From: Bacillota bacterium | GTDB lineage: Bacteria > Bacillota > Clostridia > Peptostreptococcales > Anaerovoracaceae | Assembly (NCBI GenBank): GCA_017556505.1 | Contig: JAFYNS010000083.1 | Location: 1-53,095 of the forward strand | DNA: 53,095 nucleotides | Direction of reading: 5' to 3' | In this document: piece by piece, positions 12,155 through 21,092 of the stretch | Position numbering within the stretch: the first letter of the stretch is position 1 | Layout: each line of letters starts with the position of its first letter | The notes under the pieces: model-generated | Told to the model about the DNA's origin: nothing | Database searches by the model: none | The model's input: only the letters and a program-made list of their open reading frames with translations | Made by a program: the position numbers and the translations under genes

Positions 12155-12886
12155 ATGAGACTTTTAGCGAAACCTATGGGTTATCTGCTGATGTGGCTCT
12201 ATCAGTTTATCGGTGATTACGGTATCTGTTTAGTTATTTTTACCGTTGCTGTTAAGCTGGCTACATATCCGCTTTATGCGAAGCAGATTATTTCTACAGT
12301 AAAAATGTCCAAGGTTCAGCCGAAGATCAAGGAAATCCAGCAGAAGTATGCGAAGGACCAGCAGACTCAGAACGAAAAGATTCAGGAACTCTATCAGAAA
12401 GAGGGCGTGAGCATGACCAGCGGCTGTATGCCTATGGTAGTTCAGATGTTTGTTATCATGGCATTGTTCGCGCTGCTGAGAAATCCAATGTTATACTTCG
12501 GATCTATGGAAGCTGCATCCGCAGACATGATGCTGTTCGCAATTCATGAACCTTTCCTTTGGATTAAAGACCTGGCACAGCCTGACAAGTGGATTCTGCC
12601 AATTGCATCCTGTGTTGCAACCTTTATTTCTTTCACCATGAACCAGTCCAATACTGCGGCAGCTGGTAATCAGGCACAGACTAATTTCATGAATACAATG
12701 ATGAAATATATCTTCCCTGTTACAATTCTGCTTCTGGCAAGAAGCTATCCTGCAGGTCTGGCTATCTACTGGTTCGTTGGTCAGATTGTTCAGATTTTCT
12801 TTAATATCAGATTTAAGTCTCTGAGAAAGAAACTGATGGAAGAAGATGCTCCAAAGGGTAAGAAAAAAAGTAAAGCAAGAGCATAA
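12155..12886 (+). CDS. yidC: Membrane protein insertase YidC/OxaI family
   Basis: A 243-residue polytopic membrane protein with five predicted membrane segments and a lysine-rich tail (GKKKSKARA). The OxaI-type core starts at YGICLVIFTVAVKLATYPLY, where the conserved hydrophilic-groove residue (Lys in VAVKLA) takes the place of the usual Arg/Lys. It lacks the large periplasmic domain of Gram-negative YidC and has no lipoprotein signal, as in many clostridial homologues. It inserts membrane proteins alone or with Sec. Confidence 0.95.
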   Translation: MRLLAKPMGYLLMWLYQFIGDYGICLVIFTVAVKLATYPLYAKQIISTVKMSKVQPKIKEIQQKYAKDQQTQNEKIQELYQKEGVSMTSGCMPMVVQMFVIMALFALLRNPMLYFGSMEAASADMMLFAIHEPFLWIKDLAQPDKWILPIASCVATFISFTMNQSNTAAAGNQAQTNFMNTMMKYIFPVTILLLARSYPAGLAIYWFVGQIVQIFFNIRFKSLRKKLMEEDAPKGKKKSKARA

Positions 12887-12910
12887 GTTCATCGGAGGAA
12901 CAAATTAAAT

Positions 12911-13795
12911 ATGGATTTTTCTGAAAAATGGGGTACAGACGTTGAGACAGCGGTTAAGCTGGCTCTCGATGATCTGAAACTTACAAGAGATGAAGTTGAT
13001 GTGACTGTTTTAGAAGAACCTTCCAGAGGTTTCTTCGGAATTGGTTCCAAGCTTGCTTTAGTTAGAGTAGAAAAGAAGAAAGCTGCACCTGCTCCAGCTC
13101 CGGTTGTTGAAGAAAAGAAGGAAGAAATTCCTGCAGTGAAAACTGTGACTGAAGAGCCGAAGACTGAAAAAGTGCAGAACAACAGAGAACATAAGGAACA
13201 CCGAGAAAAAACAGGTTCACAGAAACATAATAATAAGAGAGACAGAAATAATAACCGTTCCAAGAAAGAACATAAGAACCGTGAAAAGTTTGAAATGGTT
13301 GAAACTTTAGAACCGGTTATTGAAAGAGTACCTGAAGAAGACCTGAGCGTTTGTGAAAACCACATCGCTCTGGAATTCCTGGCTGAAGTAACAGAACAGA
13401 TGGGTCTGTCTCTGGACATCACCGCTAAGGAAGGCGGCGAATCCCTGTATATTGATATTCAGGGTAAAGACTCCGGTACGATTATCGGTAAGAGAGGCCA
13501 GACTCTGGATGCAATCCAGTATCTGACCAGCCTGGTTGTTAATAAGGATCAGGAAAACTACACCAGAGTCGTTGTCGATGCGGAAAACTACCGCGCTAAG
13601 AGAGAAAAGACTCTGGAAATGCTGGCAATCCGCCTGGCTAACAAGGTTGCCAAGAGCAAGAAGAGTGTTAAGCTGGAACCAATGAATCCTTACGAACGTA
13701 AGGTAATCCACGCAACTCTTCAGAACCACCCACACGTAACTACAAAGAGTGAGGGTCAGGACCCATATAGAAGGGTTATCATCGAATTAAAATAA
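12911..13795 (+). CDS. jag: RNA-binding protein Jag/KhpB
   Basis: A 294-residue protein. A Jag-N domain (about 1-55, EKWGTDVETAVKLALDDL) is followed by a long charged, low-complexity linker (about 55-145, rich in Lys, Glu, Asn and Arg). A KH-like domain contains GTIIGKRGQTLDAIQYL, and a C-terminal R3H domain has NPYERKVIHATLQ. It probably acts as an RNA chaperone with KhpA and affects cell division and elongation. It follows yidC by 24 bases, and the operon stops at the terminator just after it. Confidence 0.95.
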   Translation: MDFSEKWGTDVETAVKLALDDLKLTRDEVDVTVLEEPSRGFFGIGSKLALVRVEKKKAAPAPAPVVEEKKEEIPAVKTVTEEPKTEKVQNNREHKEHREKTGSQKHNNKRDRNNNRSKKEHKNREKFEMVETLEPVIERVPEEDLSVCENHIALEFLAEVTEQMGLSLDITAKEGGESLYIDIQGKDSGTIIGKRGQTLDAIQYLTSLVVNKDQENYTRVVVDAENYRAKREKTLEMLAIRLANKVAKSKKSVKLEPMNPYERKVIHATLQNHPHVTTKSEGQDPYRRVIIELK

Positions 13796-13805
13796 TTGGA
13801 ATAAT

Positions 13806-13840
13806 AGCCCGCGCTTATTTTAAGGCGGGCTGTTTTATTT
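13806..13840 (+). terminator. Intrinsic terminator after jag
   Basis: Stem AGCCCGC/GCGGGCT (13806-13812 and 13825-13831), followed by GTTTTATTT. It separates the rpmH-jag operon from the mnmE operon. Confidence 0.8.
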
Positions 13841-13857
13841 ACTTACAGGAGAAAATT

Positions 13858-15219
13858 ATGGAAGCAACCATTGCTGCAATTGCCACAGCCCTTGGAGAGG
13901 GCGGTATCGGCATCGTCAGAATCAGCGGAGAAGAATCTCTGCCCATTGCCAATAAAATATTCCGCGGCTCTGCACTGAAAGAGCGCATGCTGACCTATGG
14001 ACATGTTTATGACAATTTCACAGGGGAAACCATCGACGAAGTTATGGCAGTTTACATGAAGGGCCCGCGTTCCTACACAGCTGAGGATGTGGTGGAAATT
14101 CAGTGTCACGGCAGCGTGGTTTCACTCCGCAAAATATTAGCTCTTGTCTTAAAGAACGGCGCACGTCTGGCTGAGCCCGGCGAATTCACCAAGCGCGCAT
14201 TCCTGAACGGACGTATGGACCTGACCCAGGCAGAAGCGGTCATCGACCTGATCCGTGCCAAGTCTGACAAAACCTTCGATGTGGCACTGTCCCAGCTGGA
14301 AGGCAAGTTCTCTCAGACCGTAAAGGATATTCGTGCAGATTTTGTGGATCTGCTGGTACAGATTACGGTAAACATCGATTATCCGGATGAAGACATTGAA
14401 GAAATGACTTACGATAAGTTATTCGAGGGTCTGGGTGCAGTCCGTGAAAAACTGCAGGCACTGCTGGCAACTTCCGATACCGGCCGCATTATAAAGGAAG
14501 GCTTAAACGTGGCTATCATCGGAAAGCCAAATGTGGGCAAGAGTTCGCTGATGAATGCTTTGCTGAGAGAGACAAGAGCCATCGTTACGGAAATCGCAGG
14601 TACTACCCGCGACACCATCGAGGAAGTTATCTCTATCCGAAACATTCCGGTAAGACTGACCGATACTGCCGGTATCCGTCAGACAGACGATATCATCGAA
14701 AAGATTGGTATCGAAAAGAGTAAGGAGTCCTTCAATAAGGCAGACCTGGTTATCTTCATGGTGGACGGAAGCCGCAGCCTGGATGAAGAAGATGAAGAAA
14801 TTCTTCAGTATATGGACGGCCGTCAGGCTATCGTGGTTCTGAACAAGCAGGACCTTACTCAGGTGGTAAGCCGTGAGGAAATTGCTGCAAGAGTACCGCA
14901 GGCTGTGATTATCGATGCCTCCATGAAGGAAGGTATGGGTATTGAAACCATTGAAGATAAGATTGAAGAACTTGTTTACGGAGGTCAGGTGAAGCAGAAT
15001 GACAGCATTATGGTTACCAACGTGCGTCATAAGAATCTGCTGGAACTGGCACTGCAGTCTGTAGAGGATGCAAGTGCCATGACGGAAATGCGCCAGCCTC
15101 TGGAATTTATTGAAATCGACGTAAACCGCTCGTACGAACTGCTGGGAGAAATCATCGGCGAAACCGCATCGGGCGAAATTATAAATGAAGTTTTTGCAAG
15201 ATTCTGTTTAGGAAAGTAA
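13858..15219 (+). CDS. mnmE: tRNA modification GTPase MnmE
   Basis: A 453-residue protein of normal length. The N-terminal tetrahydrofolate-binding domain starts with ATAIAIATALGEGGIGI-like sequence. The helical domain is interrupted by a GTPase with GKPNVGKSSLMNA (G1), DTAG (G3) and NKQD (G4). The C-terminal FCLGK gives the essential Cys. With MnmG it forms the complex that modifies U34 of certain tRNAs (cmnm5U). mnmG follows after 12 bases, so the partners are co-expressed. Confidence 0.97.
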   Translation: MEATIAAIATALGEGGIGIVRISGEESLPIANKIFRGSALKERMLTYGHVYDNFTGETIDEVMAVYMKGPRSYTAEDVVEIQCHGSVVSLRKILALVLKNGARLAEPGEFTKRAFLNGRMDLTQAEAVIDLIRAKSDKTFDVALSQLEGKFSQTVKDIRADFVDLLVQITVNIDYPDEDIEEMTYDKLFEGLGAVREKLQALLATSDTGRIIKEGLNVAIIGKPNVGKSSLMNALLRETRAIVTEIAGTTRDTIEEVISIRNIPVRLTDTAGIRQTDDIIEKIGIEKSKESFNKADLVIFMVDGSRSLDEEDEEILQYMDGRQAIVVLNKQDLTQVVSREEIAARVPQAVIIDASMKEGMGIETIEDKIEELVYGGQVKQNDSIMVTNVRHKNLLELALQSVEDASAMTEMRQPLEFIEIDVNRSYELLGEIIGETASGEIINEVFARFCLGK

Positions 15220-15231
15220 GGAGCAAAAATT

Positions 15232-17115
15232 ATGGAACATATTTTAATGGGTGAATACGATGTTATCGTTGTCGGTGCAGGACATGCCGGCTGTGAAGCG
15301 GCTCTGGCTTCTGCCCGTATGGGTAAGAAGACCCTGCTGTGCACCATGAACCTGGAATCTGTGGCTATGATGCCGTGCAATCCGTCCATCGGCGGTACCG
15401 GTAAGGGTCATCTGGTTCGTGAAATTGACGCACTGGGCGGCGAAATGGGTAAGAACATCGATAAGACCTTTATTCAGAGTAAGATGCTGAATACAGCCAA
15501 GGGTCCGGCAGTACATTCTCTCCGTGCTCAGGCTGACAAACATAAATATCATGTAGAGATGAAGAAGACCATCGAGCATACGGAAAACCTGGATTTAAGA
15601 CAGGTTGAAGTTACCGATTTAATCGTGGAAGACGGTAAGGTCTGTGGTGTAGAAACGGTAACTCACACCTGGTTTAAGGCGGATGCAGTGATTCTGGCCA
15701 CCGGTACTTTCCTCCGCGGCAAAATCTTCATCGGCGACAGTGCGTTCGAAAGCGGACCGAACGGTCTGGCTCCATCCAACCTGCTGGCAGAAAATCTGCG
15801 TAAGCATGGCATGAAGCTGCGCCGTTTTAAGACCGGCACTCCTGCCCGCTGCCTGGCACAGAGCCTGGACTACAGCAAGATGCAGGAACAGAAGGGCGAC
15901 GATGTGGTTGTGCCTTTCTCCTTCATGAATGATAAACTGGGCGAAAATCAGGTGAGCTGCTGGCTGACCTATACCAATGCGGAAACTCACAGAGTCATCC
16001 GTGAAAACTTCCACCGTTCTGCACTCTTTGGCGGACAGATCGAGGGGATCGGTCCTCGTTACTGCCCGTCCATCGAAGATAAGGTAAACCGTTTTGCAGA
16101 TAAGGAACGTCACCAGACCTTCATTGAACCGGAAGGACTGGATACTGACGAAATGTACATTCAGGGTATGAGCTCCAGCCTGCCGGAAGACGTGCAGCTG
16201 GCATTTTATAAGACTATCCCCGGTCTGGAAAATCTGCGCATTACCCGTCCGGCATATGCTATCGAATATGACTGCATTGACCCGCAGGATCTGCAGCTGA
16301 ATCTGGAATACAGAACCATTGAAAATCTGTTCTGCGCAGGTCAGTTTAACGGTTCTTCCGGTTACGAAGAAGCGGCAGCGCAGGGTCTGATGGCTGGTAT
16401 TAATGCAGTTCTTAAGATTACCGGCCGCGAGCCGCTGGTTCTGGGAAGAGACGAGGCTTATATCGGCGTTCTCATCGACGATTTAGTGACCAAAGGTACC
16501 AACGAGCCTTACAGAATCATGACTTCCCGTGCCGAATACCGCCTGGTGCTCCGTCAGGATAACGCTGACCAGCGTCTGACAGACAAGGGTTACGAAGTGG
16601 GACTGGCTACTCAGGAACGTTATGACCGTTATCTGGCTAAAAAGGATGCGGTAGCACGTGAAGTGGAACGTCTGGAAAATAAGTTTGTTGGACCAAAGGA
16701 AGCGGATGAATTCCTCATTGCTCACGGCACCACCGGCTTAAACAGCAAGGTAAGTATGGCGGAACTGCTGCGCCGTCCTCAGCTGAACTACACTGATCTG
16801 GCTGAAATCGACGATGAAACAAGACCCGAACTTTCCAGCCATGAAATTACCCAGCTGGAAGTGCAGATTAAATACGAAGGTTACATCCAGAAGCAGATGA
16901 ACCAGATTGAACGATATAAGAAGCTGGAAAACCGCAAGCTGATGCAGGACTTTGACTATAATCAGATCGAAGGTCTGAGACTGGAAGCTGCACAGAAGCT
17001 GAACCAGATTCAGCCGGCGTCCGTAGGTCAGGCATCCAGAATCAGCGGTGTATCTCCTGCGGATATCAATGTACTGTTGGTATATCTGGAAAAGCAGAGA
17101 AGAAAGGCAGAGTAG
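15232..17115 (+). CDS. mnmG: tRNA uridine-34 carboxymethylaminomethyl synthesis enzyme MnmG
   Basis: A 627-residue FAD enzyme. The dinucleotide-binding motif [12 protein letters not shown] is near residues 11-22, the signature [18 protein letters not shown] follows, and [16 protein letters not shown] contributes to FAD binding. It partners MnmE. AAGGAG sits eight bases before the ATG. The C-terminal helical domain ends normally. rsmG follows after 12 bases. Confidence 0.97.
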   Translation: MEHILMGEYDVIVVGAGHAGCEAALASARMGKKTLLCTMNLESVAMMPCNPSIGGTGKGHLVREIDALGGEMGKNIDKTFIQSKMLNTAKGPAVHSLRAQADKHKYHVEMKKTIEHTENLDLRQVEVTDLIVEDGKVCGVETVTHTWFKADAVILATGTFLRGKIFIGDSAFESGPNGLAPSNLLAENLRKHGMKLRRFKTGTPARCLAQSLDYSKMQEQKGDDVVVPFSFMNDKLGENQVSCWLTYTNAETHRVIRENFHRSALFGGQIEGIGPRYCPSIEDKVNRFADKERHQTFIEPEGLDTDEMYIQGMSSSLPEDVQLAFYKTIPGLENLRITRPAYAIEYDCIDPQDLQLNLEYRTIENLFCAGQFNGSSGYEEAAAQGLMAGINAVLKITGREPLVLGRDEAYIGVLIDDLVTKGTNEPYRIMTSRAEYRLVLRQDNADQRLTDKGYEVGLATQERYDRYLAKKDAVAREVERLENKFVGPKEADEFLIAHGTTGLNSKVSMAELLRRPQLNYTDLAEIDDETRPELSSHEITQLEVQIKYEGYIQKQMNQIERYKKLENRKLMQDFDYNQIEGLRLEAAQKLNQIQPASVGQASRISGVSPADINVLLVYLEKQRRKAE

Positions 17116-17127
17116 GAGGTTAAGCGT

Positions 17128-17838
17128 ATGAAGAAATTAGCAGAAGCGTTCGACGCGCTGAATATTGCCTATACCGATGAAACCCTGAACCAGTTCAAGT
17201 CCTACATGGACGGTGTTATCGAGTGGAATGAGAAGGTGAATCTGACTGCGATTACAGAACACGACGAGTTCATCGTAAAACACTTCATCGACTCTGTACT
17301 CTGCGTTGGTTTTGATGAGTACAAGGCGGCAAAGAAGGTTATCGACGTGGGTACCGGTGCCGGTTTCCCGGGTGTGCCTCTGTCCATCGTATCTCCCGAT
17401 AAGAAGTTTGTCCTCATGGATTCTCTGAACAAGCGTCTGAAGATTATCGATGAGCTGACTGCAGGAATCGGCGTGATGAATGTGGAAACCGTTCATGCCC
17501 GTGCAGAAGAACTGGCCCGTAACAAAGCTCACCGTGAGCAGTACGATATCTGCGTATCCCGTGCTGTGGCAAATCTGACGACTCTGTCCGAGTACTGCCT
17601 GCCGTTCATCAAAGTTGGCGGTTATCTGCTGGCCTATAAGGGTCCGGATGCAGACGCAGAACTGGCAGATGCAAAGAAGGCCATTTCCATTCTGGGCGGC
17701 CATGTGGAAAAGGTGGAAAAAGCACAGCTTGCTGACTTCGGCCTGGACCACAGAATCATCTTCATTAAAAAAGTAAAGAACACTCCTGCCAAGTATCCGC
17801 GCAAAGCGGGCACTCCGGCGAAGGAACCATTAAAATAA
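17128..17838 (+). CDS. rsmG: 16S rRNA (guanine-527-N7) methyltransferase RsmG
   Basis: A 236-residue SAM-dependent methyltransferase. The SAM-binding loop VIDVGTGAGFPGVPLSI is clear, and the conserved NLTAI near the start is present. It methylates G527 in the 530 loop of 16S rRNA; loss gives low-level streptomycin resistance in other bacteria. It ends the mnmE-mnmG-rsmG operon at a long hairpin. The C-terminal tail KYPRKAGTPAKEPLK is the usual ending. Confidence 0.96.
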   Translation: MKKLAEAFDALNIAYTDETLNQFKSYMDGVIEWNEKVNLTAITEHDEFIVKHFIDSVLCVGFDEYKAAKKVIDVGTGAGFPGVPLSIVSPDKKFVLMDSLNKRLKIIDELTAGIGVMNVETVHARAEELARNKAHREQYDICVSRAVANLTTLSEYCLPFIKVGGYLLAYKGPDADAELADAKKAISILGGHVEKVEKAQLADFGLDHRIIFIKKVKNTPAKYPRKAGTPAKEPLK

Positions 17839-17917
17839 AAAGACGGCGTGTATGCTTCATTAGTCCTCGGTGCCAAAGCACCTGCGGAAACATTCAGCAT
17901 ACAGCCGTCTTTTTTAC
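17836..17917 (+). terminator. Long branched hairpin terminator after rsmG
   Basis: Arms of about 19 bases (17837-17855 and 17896-17915) pair with one bulged base and end in a T run. The 40-base loop contains a second hairpin, GGTGC CAAA GCACC (17869-17882). The outer stem plus T tract looks like an intrinsic terminator. The inner hairpin is not needed for that and may be chance or a structured RNA. Confidence 0.75.
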
Positions 17918-18007
17918 TGTGGGGGTATAGTCTGCATACAGCTGGCTTTTTCTATGCAAAGTTATAGCGGTTTAAAGTGCCGTCTTAGCGGTTTTCGGTG
18001 TCTACAA

Positions 18008-18034
18008 ATCTTCCGGGAAATGATATTATTTCCC
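18008..18034. promoter_or_regulatory. Candidate Noc-binding sites upstream of noc
   Basis: ATCTTCCGGGAAAT (18008-18021) matches the B. subtilis Noc site ATTTCCCGGGAAAT at 12 of 14 positions. GGGAAAT (18015-18021) is mirrored by ATTTCCC (18028-18034), making a second dyad with a six-base spacer. The pair lies 70-100 bases before the noc start, a plausible place for autoregulation or for a chromosomal Noc site. Whether this organism's Noc has the same specificity is unknown. Confidence 0.4.
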
Positions 18035-18104
18035 CATAGAGAAGACTCTCGTGTGTGTATTGTATCCTGGTCGTAAAGACAGGTTTCTGGAAGGAGAGAT
18101 TAAT

Positions 18105-18983
18105 ATGTTGGACATGCTTGCTCTGAAAAGTGTTTTTAAAACTGCGGCACCAGCTGAACCGGCTGCTGCACCTGCAGAAGGAGAGGAAAATGAATCGGTT
18201 CAGGTAATTCATCTTCCACTGGAAAAAATCATGATTAATCCGGAACAGCCGCGAAAAGTATTTTGCGAAGAAGAACTGGAAGAATTGTCCCGTTCTATAC
18301 AGGAATATGGAGTGCTGCAGCCCATTCTTGTACGGAAAATGGAAAATGGATTTTACTCCATCATAGCCGGTGAACGCCGTTACCGTGCCAGCCAGCTTGC
18401 GGGGAAAATAACGATTCCTGTTATTATCCGCAATCTGGAGGAAGAGGAGGCTGCACTGATTGCTTTGGTGGAAAATGTTCAGAGAGAAAATCTGAATTTT
18501 ATAGAAGAAGCACGGGCATACAAGAAATTGATGGATGAATTTCATCTTACGCAGAATGAAATTGCCTTAAAAGTGGGGAAGCAGCAGTCTACCATATCCA
18601 ATAAAATCCGCATCCTTTCTCTGCCGGAGGATATTCAGGAGGTCTTAACGGTCAACAAACTGACCGAGCGTCATGGACGAGCATTGCTCCGCATTCCTGG
18701 TGAATCCGACCGCAAGAAAATAATTAACAGAATTGTAAAAAATAACCTCAATGTTAAACAGTCAGAAAAACTGATCGACGAGTTTCTGACAGGGCTGGAA
18801 GAACAGCGCAGAAAGAAAAATAAAATCAACTACATAAGTTATAAAATTTATGTAAACACGATTCGAAAGAGCTTCGCCCAGATTAAAGAAATGGAAGAGG
18901 GCGCGGTTTTATCCCAGGAAGATAAAGGGGACTTCCTGGAACTGAAAATAACCATTCCAAAGAGAGACAGATGTTTCACGTGA
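18105..18983 (+). CDS. noc: Nucleoid occlusion protein Noc (ParB-like CTPase)
   Basis: About 292 residues. The start ATG at 18105 has AAGGAGAG upstream; a longer reading frame from 18051 lacks a ribosome-binding site. The N-terminus MLDMLALKSVFK can form an amphipathic helix, as Noc uses for membrane targeting. An Ala/Pro/Glu linker, a ParB-type NTPase domain with GERRYRAS and ENVQRENL, and a helix-turn-helix (EIALKVGKQQSTISNKIRIL) follow. The slot between rsmG and soj is the classic noc locus, which favours Noc over a second ParB. Its stop codon lies inside a parS palindrome. Confidence 0.85.
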   Translation: MLDMLALKSVFKTAAPAEPAAAPAEGEENESVQVIHLPLEKIMINPEQPRKVFCEEELEELSRSIQEYGVLQPILVRKMENGFYSIIAGERRYRASQLAGKITIPVIIRNLEEEEAALIALVENVQRENLNFIEEARAYKKLMDEFHLTQNEIALKVGKQQSTISNKIRILSLPEDIQEVLTVNKLTERHGRALLRIPGESDRKKIINRIVKNNLNVKQSEKLIDEFLTGLEEQRRKKNKINYISYKIYVNTIRKSFAQIKEMEEGAVLSQEDKGDFLELKITIPKRDRCFT

Positions 18984-18994
18984 AACATCTGTCT
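18965..18994. promoter_or_regulatory. parS centromere site in a 30-base perfect palindrome
   Basis: TGTTTCACGTGAAACA at 18972-18987 is identical to the consensus parS bound by ParB/Spo0J. Flanking bases extend the symmetry to 30 bases (18965-18994). The TGA stop of noc (18981-18983) lies in the middle. The palindrome is followed by CTTTTATTT, so its transcript would also form a terminator-like hairpin. It lies about 8 kb from oriC, next to soj-parB, as expected for origin segregation. Confidence 0.95.
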
Positions 18995-19105
18995 TTTATT
19001 TATGAAAAAGTTGTGAAACATGTAGAAATAATTGCAGAAATATTATATAATAGACTTCGAAGTTTTGTGAATGAGCAAAACGATTTTCAAACAGGAGGGA
19101 CCAAC

Positions 19106-19876
19106 TTGGGTAAAGCAATCGCAATATTTAATCAGAAAGGCGGCGTAGGAAAGACTACTACAAATATCAACCTGGCAGCCTGCCTCGCAATTAAAGGAAA
19201 GAAAGTACTAATTCTGGACATCGACCCACAGGGGAATACCACCAGTGGTATTGGCGTGTCTAAAAAGACTTTAGATAAAACAGTATATAATATTCTGGTA
19301 GATCCTGATTTTGATCCAAATGAAGCTATCATTCATACTGAAGTGGAAAATCTGGACCTGATTCCTGCCAGCGTAGATCTGGCCGGTGCAGAAGTGGAAC
19401 TGGTTTCCATGAAGGGAAGAGAAATCTCTCTGAAAAAAGGGCTGGACAAAATCAGACATAAATACGACTATATCTTTATTGACTGTCCACCTTCACTGGG
19501 TCTTCTGACAATTAACTCCCTGACTGCAGTGGACAGCGTTCTGATTCCAATTCAGTGTGAGTTCTATGCGCTGGAAGGGGTGAGCCAGCTGGTGAGCACC
19601 ATTGAACTGGTAAGAAAGAGTCTGAATCCGAGACTGACTGTACAGGGCGTTATTCTGAGCATGTTTGACGGAAGAACCAATCTCTCTGTTCAGGTCGTAC
19701 AGGAAGTAAAGAAATATTTTGGCAGCAAGGTATATACTACTGTAATTCCGAGAAATGTAAGACTGGCCGAAGCACCAAGCTACGGCATGCCGATTACAGA
19801 ATACGATCCTAAATCCAAGGGTGCAGAAGCATATATGGAATTTGCAGAGGAGTTCCTGGAGCTGGAGGAAGAATAG
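19106..19876 (+). CDS. soj: Chromosome-partitioning ATPase Soj/ParA
   Basis: About 256 residues, starting at a TTG (19106) with AGGAGGG seven bases upstream. The frame is open further 5' but has no other well-placed start, and MGKAIAIFNQKGGVGKTT is the normal family N-terminus. The deviant Walker A KGGVGKTT, DIDPQGNTTSG and DCPPSLG are intact. It works with ParB on parS in origin segregation and, in Bacillus, modulates DnaA. A TATAAT at 19046-19051 may be its -10 element. parB begins right after its stop. Confidence 0.95.
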   Translation: MGKAIAIFNQKGGVGKTTTNINLAACLAIKGKKVLILDIDPQGNTTSGIGVSKKTLDKTVYNILVDPDFDPNEAIIHTEVENLDLIPASVDLAGAEVELVSMKGREISLKKGLDKIRHKYDYIFIDCPPSLGLLTINSLTAVDSVLIPIQCEFYALEGVSQLVSTIELVRKSLNPRLTVQGVILSMFDGRTNLSVQVVQEVKKYFGSKVYTTVIPRNVRLAEAPSYGMPITEYDPKSKGAEAYMEFAEEFLELEEE

Positions 19877-19877
19877 C

Positions 19878-20798
19878 ATGGCAGCAAAACCAAAGAAGGG
19901 CGGACTGGGACGCGGACTGGATGCATTATTTGCAGATGTACCGGTAACTGCACCGCAGCCTGAAGAAATAAAAGAAGAAAAAACGTCAAAGCCAGAAAAG
20001 GAAGAAGTTGCGGCAGAAGACAGAGTGAACTATATTAATATTCACGAAATCATGCCGAACGTAAATCAGCCAAGAAAGACATTCAATGAAGAAAAAATTG
20101 AAGAACTGGCTGCATCTATTACGGAACATGGCATTATTCAGCCAATTGTAGTTCGTAAGAAGAAAAAAGGTTATGAAATCGTAGCTGGTGAAAGAAGATG
20201 GCGTGCTGCTATGAAGGCAGGTCTGGCAGAAGTGCCTTGTCTGCTGAAAGAACTGACGGATGAGCAGAACATGCTGATTGCCATCATCGAAAATATGCAG
20301 CGTGAGGACCTGAATCCAATTGAAGAAGCTGAGGGACTTCATCAGATGGTGGAAACATTCGGCATGACGCAGGAGCAGGTGTCAAGGAGTGTAGGAAAGA
20401 GCCGTCCATATATAACCAACTCTCTGAGACTTCTGAAGCTGCCGGAATATATCCGAAGCAGAATCGCAGAAGGTGTGATTACCGCCGGTCACGGCAGAAC
20501 TCTGATTACGGTGGAAGATGAAGATCTGAGAAGACAGCTTTTCGATAAGATTATTGCAGAAGGTCTGTCTGTAAGAGAAACAGAAAAACTGGTAGCAGAG
20601 TTAAGCAAGCCTGCAAAAAAAAGACCTGCACAGAAGACGAAAAACCCGGACACTGCACACGTAGAGGAAGAACTGAAATCCATTTTGGGAACGAAAGTCA
20701 ACATCATCGAAAAGGGTAAGAAGGGAAAAATTGAAATCGAATGCTATAGCCGCGATGAACTCAACAGATTGATAGATCTGTTGAAAAGACTGGGTTAG
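19878..20798 (+). CDS. parB: Chromosome-partitioning protein ParB/Spo0J
   Basis: About 306 residues. The ATG at 19878 has GGAGGAA upstream and gives the family start MAAKPKKGGLGRGLDALFAD. The CTPase/NTPase domain has VAGERRWRAAM and ENMQREDLNPIEEA, and the helix-turn-helix is VSRSVGKSRPYITNSLRLL. The C-terminal dimer domain ends in NRLIDLLKRLG. It loads at parS and spreads as a CTP-dependent sliding clamp. It overlaps no other gene and is co-transcribed with soj. Confidence 0.95.
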   Translation: MAAKPKKGGLGRGLDALFADVPVTAPQPEEIKEEKTSKPEKEEVAAEDRVNYINIHEIMPNVNQPRKTFNEEKIEELAASITEHGIIQPIVVRKKKKGYEIVAGERRWRAAMKAGLAEVPCLLKELTDEQNMLIAIIENMQREDLNPIEEAEGLHQMVETFGMTQEQVSRSVGKSRPYITNSLRLLKLPEYIRSRIAEGVITAGHGRTLITVEDEDLRRQLFDKIIAEGLSVRETEKLVAELSKPAKKRPAQKTKNPDTAHVEEELKSILGTKVNIIEKGKKGKIEIECYSRDELNRLIDLLKRLG

Positions 20799-20805
20799 AG
20801 AGGTG

Positions 20806-20821
20806 TGTTTCACATGAAACA
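20806..20821. promoter_or_regulatory. Near-consensus parS at a start codon
   Basis: TGTTTCACATGAAACA differs from consensus parS at one central base (G to A at 20814). It overlaps the ATG start of the following DUF1294 gene, and that substitution creates the start codon. Some natural parS sites tolerate one or two mismatches, so weak ParB binding is plausible but not shown. Confidence 0.5.
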
Positions 20822-21092
20822 TCTTCTTATCATATGGGGTCTGTGGAACCTGGCAGTCTTTTTCATGATGGGAATCGACAAGTGGAAGGCAAAGCATGAT
20901 AGACGAAGAATCAGCGAAAAAACGCTGCTGCTCAGCTGTCTGGCAATGGGTGCAATTGGCGGAGCTACCGGAATGCTGGTTTTCCATCATAAGACAAGAA
21001 AACGTAAATTTCAGATTCTGGTACCGATTATGCTGTTCCTGAATGCAGCTGTGGTATTCGGAATGATATATCTGACAGTAAACGGCCTCTGA
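20814..21092 (+). CDS. DUF1294 family small membrane protein
   Basis: A 92-residue protein with about three membrane segments (starting LLIIWGLWNLAVFFMMGI). The family-typical stretch is DKWKAKHDRRRISEKTLLL, followed by GAIGGATGMLVFHHKTRKRKF. The ATG at 20814 is ten bases after GAGAGG; the in-frame GTG at 20805 is too close to it. The function of DUF1294 is unknown. It follows parB by 15 bases, and its stop codon is inside a terminator stem. Confidence 0.85.
   Translation: MKHLLIIWGLWNLAVFFMMGIDKWKAKHDRRRISEKTLLLSCLAMGAIGGATGMLVFHHKTRKRKFQILVPIMLFLNAAVVFGMIYLTVNGL

Noticed and set aside
15232-17115. Long antisense open frames opposite mnmG, mnmE, gyrA and dnaB
   Set aside because: They are frame shadows of strongly coding genes: no ribosome-binding sites, no family resemblance, and composition that follows the sense codons.
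18105-18983. noc as simply a second parB
   Set aside because: The locus between rsmG and soj, the short amphipathic N-terminus and Noc-site-like dyads favour Noc, though binding specificity is untested.
19012-19022. Second parS just after the first (GTGAAACATG)
   Set aside because: Only one half-site is present, with no matching left arm.
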